In this document: one piece after another, positions 43,801-53,800 of the stretch | How the letters are laid out: every line of letters starts with the position of its first letter | Position numbering within the stretch: position 1 is the first letter of the stretch | NCBI GenBank assembly: GCA_030562195.1 | Contig: CM060199.1 | Coordinates: 20,976,338-21,040,337 of the forward strand | Reading direction: 5' to 3' | DNA length: 64,000 nt | Origin: Nipponacmea schrenckii | Taxonomy: Eukaryota > Mollusca > Gastropoda > Lottiidae | Translations under genes and position numbers: made by a program | The notes under the pieces: generated by a model | Told to the model about the DNA's origin: nothing | Seen by the model: only the letters and a program-made list of their open reading frames with translations | Database searches by the model: none

Positions 43801-46800
43801 ATTCAATTTGTGTTATTTTGATGTACATGTATATAGAATCTATTGCCGAAATATATATGGAAACCGATTTTTGAATTGTTATTTTAATTTTGATTTTTTA
43901 CGATTAAAAATTAATCCAGTTAAAATGATTCAAAGATATTATATATCTTAAATAAAAGGAATAATTGTTCATTTCTCGTTGTGGGCGATGTATGATATGG
44001 AATATTTGGAAGGAAATGACAACCTTTAGTATTTTAAATGATATTCTCTTAAGCAAAAATAATGTACAGTTGAGAGGACTAGTGGTATAAGGGACGCAAC
44101 TCTATAAAATACTCTCTTAAAGATGTAAAGCCGCGCTGTTAATTTGATGGCTCTATGTTATACCATGGCAACTTGCGACAAATTGCAGGATCTAATGTTC
44201 CTACTACACCTAAATTAAGATTGATAAATAAATAAATAAACAAATTAAAAGTATCAACGATCTGGAAAGTTAATTTAATCCGAGATCAATTTGTAATCTC
44301 AAATAAGGTGTTATGTCCCTTAGACCACAAATTTGTTTTTTCGACGTTTTGTTTTACACACTAATTAAATAGATATAAATGTTACAAGAAGAGTTAAGAA
44401 GATAATGTAACAGGTCATAAAGTCAAATTGTGTTAATTTCTTATGTTTGGTCAAGACAAATTTTGACATTTCCAGTTTAAGTATTGCAACTAATCAAAAC
44501 AAGTCATTATACTGAGTAGGCGTGATTACGTTCTATTTTAAATGACAGCCAGGAGATATAACAAATTCTAAATATCTCGGAAGCTGCACAATTGTTACAA
44601 ACAGGTCTAGTTATTATTATGGAATTGGATATTATAAATGCAAATTTTCACCCATGCAATAGAAGGGACGCGCACTGCCTTGGTACCGTCTAACGGTTCT
44701 AGTTTTTTTTTTTTTTGTAATTCTTGGATGAGTTTGCAGACAAACTGGTAAAAGGTGCAGAAATTCTAAATCTACAGTTGATCGAAGTTCTATCTCTGAC
44801 AGGAAGTGAGAACCGGAAGTTCAGGTTTTTTTGCTTTAGCAAGTTTATTTTCAGTTCGATTTTGACCGGATTTTCAGATTTGAAAACTATAATGTATTTG
44901 TCAACTAACAATTATAGGTTTTATGCAATTAGGTTAAATATTTTACCCACGATTTGCAATTCAATATTCAAGGGTCATCGGCAAAAATTTCAGACCGTGA
45001 TTTCTCCTTTAATATAAATGGTAAAATTTTGAAACTTTACCAGTTGATAGGCGATATGTTTATAATTTTTGAAAAAATGTGAAAATAAAAATTCCACTTC
45101 CGGTTTAGCCTCAAATGACGTAAATACGTAACTTCCGGTCTATAACTGCTAGGTGAAAAGTGAAAACTGTTTTATAAATAACTTGTCAATAGTAATTGAT
45201 TTGACCTAAATAATTAGGTCAAGCTGCCATATCGGCCGCCATTTTGAATCTTCGTTACAATTCTTAAATCCGAAATTCAGACACTACTGATAGACCGATT
45301 TTGATGAAATTTAGCACATAGATACAATGGATCATTATCTACTTTTTCTTGGAGACCGATTTTCAAATTTCGTATTTTCTTTCGAATTATTTAAATTTCG
45401 ATTTTTTCAAAATTAGGTCACTTTAACGGGTACGGAAGTGTGACCCACTTAATCCATGACCTTGAAAATTAGGTCAAATAATATTCAATATATTGTCTAC
45501 GAGTAGATATTTTTTAATTTGGCTTACTTAAAAAATTCATAGAGATAAGTGTACTTAAATACAGCAAATATTGATAATTTTCATATTTTCGCCATCATTA
45601 ACCGTTACGGAAGGTGTGACCTAATTATTTTATGACTTTGAAAACTAGGTCAAATGATATTCAATATATTGTCTAGATGTAGGTAATTGCAAATTTAGCC
45701 TACATAATATTTTAAGGCTCTCGAAATACGTTCATAATTGTAAGCAATTCTAGTTGTATATTAGAGATTGCCTTTATAAAGCTATTGAAAATTCAGAATT
45801 ACTTTTTTTACTCTTTTGGATGAACCCTCTGTCAGTGGTATTTCATTAGTTGAAGAATTGTCAAAAGGGGACTAACAGGACCAGACATTTAAAAGATTAA
45901 TGGTGAAGAATTTGAAACTGGGGGAGGGGGGTAGAGCTAATGCATTATGTCAATGTCCCCTGCCACAGGTTTCATGAAGGGAATATCAGTCCACAGGCTC
46001 ACAACAAAATACAAATATATTTTATACCAATATTATTTACATTAAAATTTCTAAACAGTATTCCTTCATCTCTCTAAAAAAAGAGATAGAAAAGTCAAAT
46101 ATTTGAAATAGTAGAAATGTATATTTGAAACCAATTATACCACTGTGTGATGTCTCTTGCCTTTCAATGTATAATGGTCTATTATTTTTTTAATGTGAAA
46201 AAATGAGATCTAATATCCAGGTTTCTGGTTGATTAAAAATCTTTTATTTAACTGTCTTGTCATTGACAATGAAAGATAAGTTGAGTGGATTGCTCAATTC
46301 TTTAAACGATTACTTTAGTACGCTGTGAACTTGATGAGGTGAAATAAATCTCTGTGTGATGATGAAGGATTAAGAATTTGCTTCAAAAGCTGATAAAGTT
46401 CAATTTTAGCTATCCATGTCACTTATCAAAATTTCAATCTCATATCTTGTAATCCTATAATTAAATGAAAAAAGTAAGCTTATTGTTTACTATATGGGTA
46501 AAATATGCAGTCTAGATTTTTATTATCAATTAAATATTGCAGAAAAACGATATATAGGATACAAAAATGGCTGAAATTGAGATTCTAGTAAAGGAAATAC
46601 ATGACTCTATTCCTTTAATGCATGTGCTTTTTATACGCCCACATTATAATGTGAGAGACTCAAATTCAAATGAAATTTCGTGTGATCATTTATATTGATG
46701 AGATCTTGGACAAGTTCGATATTGACTATTGCCCTTGACTTAGTCAAATTTGACTTGTGGATGCTATAGAGACTACAGTTTCATCTGATTTGAATAAAAT

Positions 46801-48102
46801 TGAGTGTGATAATTTTTATTGTTGAAATCTTTGATATTATTGATTTTTCAGTGAACTGTATTTGAGTTATTGCCCTTGACTGTGTCAAAACCCATCAAAA
46901 TTAGCTTATGAACGTGATAGAGAATATATTTTTCGTCTGATTTGAATGAAATTTGGTGTGATCATGTATATTAATGAGATCTTAGATTAGGTCCAAAGAA
47001 TGTGAGAGTTTCAACCTTTGTTTAAACAGAAATATACTTTGAAGTGGGTATATCTTGCAAGGCAACCGCTTGTTTTTAAATTGACAGAACCTGTTCAACC
47101 AATCATACCAAGCCTTAGTCTCAGAAATGGGAAATATTTAGCTAAGCTAATCAGTAATAGTGTTTGCATCTCATCCTTGAAATTTGAGCCATGTGTGTCT
47201 AAAATTATCTGGGTTTTTTAAGTTTAAAATGATAAATCGTCATTGAGACACTGTGATTATAGATAATATATATAAATGGAATTAACATTCATACTTTGAG
47301 GTAGTTTTGAACAAATTATGTGAATTTCTTGTATTTCTTGTACTTTTAGTTTTGATTACTATTTGCATATATTTCAAGCCTCAAACCAACCTATGAAAAT
47401 GGCAAACTTGTGCCTTTATAAGCTACCATTTTGCAATTGTTCAATAAACAAAGATGGGTTCATTAAAGTTCAAAACGGTGTGAAAATATTAGGGGAATCC
47501 AACTGTGCTATAGGACAGTTACTTAAAAAAAAAAGGTGTGATCCTTTAAAAAGCATTATGTTTCAAGGAGAATTATCCTTAATATCCCGAATTGTTGACA
47601 TTCTTTCAAATATTACAAGATACTTTCCATATAACAATTCGTCATTTTTTTTTATACAATTTTGTATCAATTCTGCCAATTATGATGTCAGATTAAGTAG
47701 AACTGAGGGTAAGGTACAGAGCGTAATACATAGCCAAGATTATGATATTGAGAAAATGATATAAAAGATATAAATGATTTAAATGATTTGTTGTGTCTAA
47801 TTACAGGTCGATACAGTTGATAAAAGACACGCTGTAATAACATTTGACCATTATTTAGAAAGATTTAAAATCAAGGATTTAAGTACAACCAATAAGGTAA
47901 GAGAATCATAGATAATTTTCAGTTTGTTTAGCCTTGTATATTATTTATCTATAGCTGTCAAGCAAATGGAACTTATGTGAATACATATAAGCTTTTTTCA
48001 CTCTAGCAATTATTTGTTATATTTTTCAGACGTATGTTAATCAGTGTAGAATACCAGAACAAGAATATGTTACATTAAATCATATGGATACTGTACGCCT
48101 TG
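34821..48102 (+). CDS. CEP170: CEP170, N-terminal FHA-domain exons 1-4
   Basis: Exons 34821-34829 (codes only MEE), 36952-37071, 47807-47896 and 48030-48102, GT-AG, phases 0, 0, 0 and ending in phase 1. The protein begins with an acidic leader, then an FHA fold: WYFVDVTGKRFRLP, MLFIGREACDVLV, VDKRHAVITF, FKIKDLSTTNKTYVN and RIPEQEYVTLNHMDTVRLG. The GR of the phosphopeptide loop, the KRHA (family SxxH) segment and the KDLS..NKTYVN strand are all present; RIPEQ and the spacing match CEP170 closely. CEP170 marks subdistal appendages of the mother centriole and binds microtubules (family knowledge). Intron 2 is 10.7 kb and carries a Helitron2-like element. The 3' end of exon 4 is uncertain: the frame stays open as GYDILFYQ beyond the chosen donor. 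Confidence 0.85.
34830..36951 (+). other. CEP170 intron 1, nothing recognised
   Basis: A 2.1-kb AT-rich intron after the 9-nt coding part of exon 1. Near 35755 a short run of ACCGGTACCGGTACC is self-complementary. No repeats shared with the rest of the window were seen. Confidence 0.5.
37094..37420 (+). mobile_element. MITE family M1, copy E
   Basis: Begins just after CEP170 exon 2 (TTAAAGGCATAATACATGTA, GGTCTTAGAATGAACATC), then CATCAGTAAATATACCTGCT and ends GCAGTAAGCTTATCCCTTTA. Opposite orientation to copy F. Confidence 0.75.
38692..39020 (-). mobile_element. MITE family M1, copy F
   Basis: Begins TTACAGAGATACTGCGTCTT, continues CTTACCTGGTGTCATAAAGT, then GCAGGTATATTTACTGATGT and ends CATCATCCCTTAA. 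Inverted relative to copy E in the same intron. Confidence 0.75.
39021..40898 (+). other. CEP170 intron 2, left unique part
   Basis: AT-rich intron sequence between a MITE and the large Helitron2-like element. No exon-like frame, RNA gene or shared repeat was recognised. Confidence 0.4.
40899..45753 (+). mobile_element. Large Helitron2-like element, 4.86 kb, with nested insertions
   Basis: The 5' end TTACGTATTTCGACTTTGGC is inverted subterminally as TCGAAATACGT at 45721-45731, followed by the hairpin AATTG-TAAG-CAATT (45736-45749) and terminal CTAG (45750-45753). This asymmetric inverted repeat plus hairpin is the Helitron2/Helentron plan. The interior is a mosaic of internally repeated blocks (for example the segments with TTTCCAATGGTGTATAACAC at about 41958 and 43679, and GACATTTCCAGTT three times), many ACTTCCGGT motifs and at least three further hairpin-CTAG ends. 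No Rep or helicase frame was found, so it is non-autonomous or a composite of several elements. Confidence 0.6.
42258..42480 (+). mobile_element. 5'-truncated LINE, last 66 codons of the reverse-transcriptase ORF
   Basis: A frame reading NITREALDWNPQGHRRQG, GRIGKTWNEAKRTAHNRVRW and VAALFSARNEED, then stop, is the conserved C-terminus of RTE/CR1-type LINE proteins common in invertebrates. It is uninterrupted from about 42271 to TAA at 42471-42473. It is flanked by a 13-bp target duplication ATATGCATCCTTT at 42245-42257 and 42481-42493, so this is one precise truncated insertion inside the Helitron2-like element. Confidence 0.75.
45754..46626 (+). other. CEP170 intron 2, unique stretch
   Basis: AT-rich sequence after the Helitron2-like element. 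A short G-rich run (CTGGGGGAGGGGGGTAG) lies near 45920. Nothing else recognised. Confidence 0.4.
46627..47230 (+). mobile_element. Fragment related to the TATACGCCCAC element family
   Basis: Begins TTTTTATACGCCCACATTAT, sharing its first 15 bp with the start of the element at 54212. It contains three degenerate segments of about 115 bp with TTTCRTCTGATTTGAATRAA and ATTGCCCTTGACT. No matching right end was identified. Confidence 0.45.
47231..47806 (+). other. End of CEP170 intron 2
   Basis: Contains a 133-codon frame at 47363-47764 without recognisable domains, ending 42 bp before the acceptor of exon 3. Treated as chance. Confidence 0.4.
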
Positions 48103-48138
48103 GTTATGATATCCTTTTTTATCAAGAGGCAGTTAATG

Positions 48139-48370
48139 CTAATAATAAACTTTTTATTTTACATGGGTCAGAATTAGCTCCAGTACACAAGGACATGGTC
48201 CTGTCCAACATTCTAACCCATAAGGCAATACATTGGATTGAAAAAAAAAAAAATAAAAAAGCGAAAATACACAATATTTAAATTCGTCCAAAAATACACA
48301 AGTACATGTGCATCAAATAAACAGATCTATGTTCTGGCGATCAAGTACATGACCATAAAATAAATATACA
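48139..48370 (+). mobile_element. Dispersed repeat R4, best copy, directly after CEP170 exon 4
   Basis: Starts near AATAATAAACTTTTTATTTT, then CACAAGGACATGGTCCTGTC, AACATTCTAACCCATAAGGC, an A-rich run, and GATCTATGTTCTGGCGATCA. It is shared with 12118-12240 and 13575-13760. Only 36 bp lie between the chosen exon 4 donor and the repeat. Confidence 0.6.
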
Positions 48371-48888
48371 TGTACAATGCTTCAGCATAAAATTTGTTTA
48401 AATGCTTAGTTATTTGAGTCAAATAATAGACCTCTTTGCTTTAAAGGTTCCCTTAACCAAATCCAACACAACACTGCTGGACAAAATAAAAACAATATAA
48501 TGTTGAAGGAAGTTGAGTCGTAACCAGGGTGAATTTTTTATGCAATTTGCGTTGTTTCTATTTTCTTCTTCGTGTCGGATCGTGTTTACATTTTACAGTC
48601 TTCCAAGTTTATTTTAGTCATCATCTTTATAGTTTGTCTTTCTTCCTGGTTTACTTGTTGGTCCTTGACTCTTAACCTATTTAAAGTGGAAAAGGAACAA
48701 CAAAATAAGTGCTTTTCTGAACTCCATCTTGAAACATAGAAAATATTAGAATTCTCATTATGATAGATGTATTCAAGTATTAGAGGTATACTTGGATGAC
48801 CAAAAAATTGAAAATTTTAGACTTTGTTCATCAATGGACTTACAAGGTGTGAAAACTATACGACAGTTTCCCTCTATAATCTAATAAA

Positions 48889-49235
48889 GGGAGCTCAGTT
48901 AGTTAGAGTTTGCTTGCTAACCTGAAGGTCCAGGGTTCCATCCCAGCAAAAGTTGAGATGAACTTTGGAATTTTTCAGCCGATTTTCATTTGTCAGTGAT
49001 GCAGGTCGAAGGGACTGGCATGGAAATAGCGTCCAGTTCAGATTGGACAATAAACTGAGGCCCCATGTGTGCATGTTAAAAATCCCTTGACAATTGGAAA
49101 ACACAAATGGAGTAGACTAATGCCATTGTCATGACAAAATTTCCCTCATTGCACACTGCATGACGTTTCCTGTCTTCATTTGCACATTAGGTGCAGAAGA
49201 GTAGGACGTAAAACTCCTTTGAATTCATTTTGTTT
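48889..49235 (+). mobile_element. Full-length tRNA-headed SINE, family 3
   Basis: The head GGGAGCTCAGTTAGTTAGAG (box A) and GGTTCCATCCC (box B) reads like a tRNA gene 5' region. The body includes GGACAATAAACTGAGGCCCC, and the tail CATTAGGTGCAGAAGAGTAG then GACGTAAAACTCC. Tail or body pieces recur at 10650, 13180, 15085, 26820, 57848 and 59575. Confidence 0.75.
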
Positions 49236-50834
49236 TTTCATTTAATCCAGTAAATCCATAAAACTAAGGTCCAACACACAAACAGACTTTTGTTCTTGAA
49301 ACATTGTTTTGTGGCATAAGTCTGGCATTCTGCGTTTGCAATAGTCATTGATTTTGCTTCAAGAAACATTTGTTTGAAAATCTGCTGTGTGTTTAATCAA
49401 GACATTTTTAAGAAACATTTTCCAGTCTCAACTTATCGGCATACAATACATTGTCATGTGAAATCAAACTGTATTTGAACCTTGTCAGGTGTTAAAGTGA
49501 CACATGCAATGTTTCTTTTAAACAATATCCATTGCATCAGATCACAAGAAATTGAACACATCGCACCTTGCTTTAGTAAATCCATAAAACTAAGTAATTT
49601 TGAAACATAGAAGCCTTAACAAATAATAACTTGTTAGACGGGTATAACTCTTATATATAGAGATTCAATTCTGTAGTCATTACGTCTAAATTAGTATTAT
49701 ATTACAGTAGTTTAAAGCTCTTGTTTTATATTCTATTTAGAAACCACAGAAAAGTGAAGATGACATCATTTCATGACTAACAAGACATGTATTTGACATT
49801 TTGTCAACAATGCTATTAATATTAAGCTAGAATTCATTCTACAACATACTAGAAAAAAAATGATATAGGATTCCAATGGATGAAATAAAAATATTAAGCT
49901 GAAAGCTAGCTCTAGAAGCTGTAAAGATAAAGAAAAGTGAAGATGACATTACATGGTTAACTTTTAATGTGTAATCCATTGTAGTGACCCTAACCTGTAT
50001 AAGCTTAATGCAACTATATTTTGAAATTTGAGGCTCAGCAAAAAGAAATGTTTAAGTGTTAGCTGGATATACCAGCTGTTTAGTTATTTCTGTGAACATA
50101 TTGAAAATAGGATATGACATCATTATATGACTAACTGTTTGATGCATTGTCAATAATGTTGTATTGACCTTAAGCTTTATACTGCACACAATTTTTGAAA
50201 TTTATGATTCCTATAAACAAAAACAATATTCTGTAAGCTGTATGCAAGATCCACCTGCTGTTGGAATATTTCTGTAAAAAGTATAAACATGACATCATTA
50301 TATGACTAATTGTTCTACATGTATTGTCAACGTTTTGGATGTGAAGATTGTGGAACAGTTTTCAAGTTTGGGAATTCCAATCAAAAACAAAACCATGCAC
50401 AATTGTTGGTAAACTGTTACCTTAAACTATTAATTTTGCTGATAGTTTGAATAAACTTCTGAATGATTTATTCAAAATATGATGTCTTTATAGTCCTACT
50501 GCAACACAATATTGGAATTTTAGATTCAAATGCCAAATCAAACCTTTGCAGAAGCTTTAAGCAAGATCAACCAGGGGCCTTATTTGAAAACTTAAAATTC
50601 AGATTTTGAAAAATACAAGTAATCTAATAATATAATGAAACCAAATTTCAATTGATTTTATTGATTGACCAATCAGATGACTGGAACACTTAAATCTAAA
50701 CTTAACTAAGGTTAAGTTTGCGAGAATAATGGCCCAGAAGTTCTGATACTGAATAAACCAATAGGTTGATTTGTTATTAATATGAGATCCACTTGAACAA
50801 GTTTAATTCCTTAACCATGATTCACATTCACCAG
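49236..50834 (+). other. CEP170 intron 4, weakly repetitive
   Basis: Contains several loosely similar 200-bp segments with GATGACATCATTTCATGACT, ATGACATCATTATATGACTA and ACATGACATCATTATATGAC (49760-50310), suggesting an old degenerate tandem array. No exon-like frame seen. Confidence 0.4.
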
Positions 50835-53800
50835 AATATCATATAGAACAAGGTAGTAATGGTAATCAATTAACCAGTAATACTATAAAACTACAATCAA
50901 CAATGATTACTAAACCAGATACTAATAGCAAAACAGATTGTCAGGTGAGTACTGCCACTTTTTCTGCCAAAAATATTTTGTTGAATTTTTTAATTTAAAG
51001 GTGCTTAACCACTTGTCTATCTTAATCGTATACAATTATTGAAATAGCCTCAATTTTTTCTTGCTTATAAAGCTCATTTTAGGTTTCCTAGCACTTTTTA
51101 ACAGGAAGAACTAATGCCTAGTTTTTCTGTAATTTAAAATTTGATTGTGCTAGTTATTAGTATGAATTTGACAATATCAGTGATATCTGAGTCCATTGAC
51201 TCTCCTTTAAGTATTTTTGTATTAGAGTCCGATTGTCTGTTTAATAAGTAATATCATGCCTATATAATTAATCAAATGCTAGTGAATAATTGAAGATGTT
51301 TAATTTAAAGATTGCTAAGAGCCATGTATAATCATGTTATGTTAAAATTGCATGTTTGCATTTGGATCACTTTGTTGCCAATACTGGATTGATTTGTTTC
51401 CAATTCTTATTAGTTTTTTACCAATCCCTGTGAAAACTTGATCAGCTTTTTACCAATTGGTTTCTTGCTGATACTAGATCAGTGTGTTGCCAATACTATA
51501 TTAGTTTGTTGTACCAGTATTTTTCTTATACTGAATTAGTTTGTTTCTGATACCAGATCAGTTTGTTGCCAATACAGGATTAGTTTACTGCCAATACAGG
51601 ATCAGTTTACTGTCACTTCTGTCATTACCAAATGTTATGTTATTATTATATAGTCATTTTGTATGTATTAATAATTATCACTTAGTTTCGATTGTTGTAT
51701 GATGACGTAAGATCACGTGATTGAGAGTGAATTTCGGAGTGTGAATTTGGACATGGACTATATTTTCATTCTCAATAAACAAAGTGAAAATAATCATCTC
51801 TGCTTTTTAACGAACCTATGGTCACAACAACTTCTATATAATGCAACACACTGTGAGACAAAATATTGTTTTAATTGCTGTAAGGCTACAAATTATTGGG
51901 AGATAGAAATTAATGCGATCGCATTAATTTGTATCCGCATATTTAAATACATATTTCCAAGTTAACTACATTATATGGAGTTATGTCCCTTTCAATTAAG
52001 GTAATATAGGTCAAGTACATGTATTTAAATTGAGACCGAGCAGGATGAAGTAATTAGGTAATTATCTCTAAATTTTGAAGCTGATTAATAATCAATGACG
52101 TTAAAAAAACAATTGATAAGATTAGAGGTGAATACAGCACCATCTGTCATATATACTTCCGGGAAGCCATTTTCTTTTTTATGATATTAAAAAATGCGAC
52201 ACCTATCACGGATCCATTAATTTGTACTCACATTTTAGTCTCTATACCCCATGTCGCATTAATTTGTTGTCGCATTTATTTCTAGCCTTACAGTGTTCAA
52301 TCTTGAAAACATTATCCCATAAAAAATGTGGATACAAATTAAAGGGGTAAAAAGCTGAAATAGAACTATCTCGTAGTCAGGGTGGAAATGATGACAAACC
52401 ATTTTCTTGATCAGATGAAACAGAGTAGTTGTTTTGGCGGGTAATGTGACTCTGTAACAAAACAACTGGATTAGTTTGTTTCTGATACCAGATCAGTTTG
52501 ATGCCAATACTAGATCAGTTTGTTGCCAATACTAGATCAGTTTGTTGCTAATACTTGATCAGGTTGTTGCCAATACTACATCAGTTTGTTGTCTATACTA
52601 GATCAGTTTGATGCCAATACTACATCAGTTTTTTGCCATTACTAGATCAGTTTGATGCCAATTCTAAATTAGTTTGTTGCCAATACTAGATCAGTTTGTT
52701 GCCAATACCAGATCAGTTTGATACCAATTCTAGATTAGTTTGTTGCCAATACTAGATCAGTTTGTTGCCAAAACTTGATCAGTTTATTGCCAATACTAGA
52801 TCAGTTTTTTGCCAATACTTGATCAGTTTACTGCCAATACTAGATCAGTTTGTTGCCAATACTTGATCAGTTTGTTGCTAATACTTGATCAGTTTGTTGC
52901 CAATACTTGATCAGTTTACTGCCAATACTAGATCAGTTTGTTGCTAATACTTGATCAGTTTTGTTGCCAATACTAGATCAGTTTGTTGCCAATACTAGAT
53001 CAGTTTGATGCCAATACTACATCAGTTTTTTGCCATTACTAGATCAGTTTGATGCCAATTCTAAATTAGTTTGTTGTCAATACTAGATCAGTTTGTTGCC
53101 AATACCAGATCAGTTTGATACCAATTCTAGAGATTAGTTTGTTGCCAATACTAGATCAGTTTGTTGCCAATACTTGATCAGTTTGTTGCCAATACTAGAT
53201 CAGTTTGTTGCCAATACTAGATCAGTTTGATGCCAATACTTGATCAGTTTACTGCCAATACTAGATCAGTTTGTTGCCAATACTTGATCAGTTTACTGCC
53301 AATACTAGATTAGTTTACTGCCAATACTAGATCAGTTTGTTGCCAATGCTAGATCAGTTTGTTGCCAATACTAGATCAGTTTACTGCCAATACTAGATCA
53401 GTTTGTTGCCAATACTTGATCAGTTTACTGCCAATACTAGATCAGTTTGTTGCCAATACTTGATCAGTTTACTGCCAATACTAGATCAGTTTTGTTGCCA
53501 ATACTAGATCAGTTTGTTGCCAATACTAGATCAGTTTGTTGCCAATACCAGATCAGTTTGATGTCAATTCTAGATTAGTTTGTTGCCAATACTAGATCAC
53601 TTTGTTGCCAATACTAGATCAGTTTTGTTGCCAATACTAGATCAGTTTTGTTGCCAATACTAGATCAGTTTGTTGCCAATACTAGATCAGTTTACTGCCA
53701 ATTCTAGATCAGTTTGTTGCCAATACTAGATCAGGTTGTTGCCAATACTAGATCAGTTTGTTGCCAATACTAGATCAGTTTGATGCCAATTCTAGATTAG

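Noticed and set aside
47363..47764. 133-codon frame in CEP170 intron 2
   Set aside because: No domain, no signal peptide and no splice borders; it ends 42 bp before exon 3. It is the longest non-repeat frame without an assignment, so it was noted, but chance is the simplest view.
48889..48960. Possible tRNA gene
   Set aside because: Box A and box B are present, but the 3' half does not form an acceptor stem and the sequence continues into a SINE body shared with other loci.
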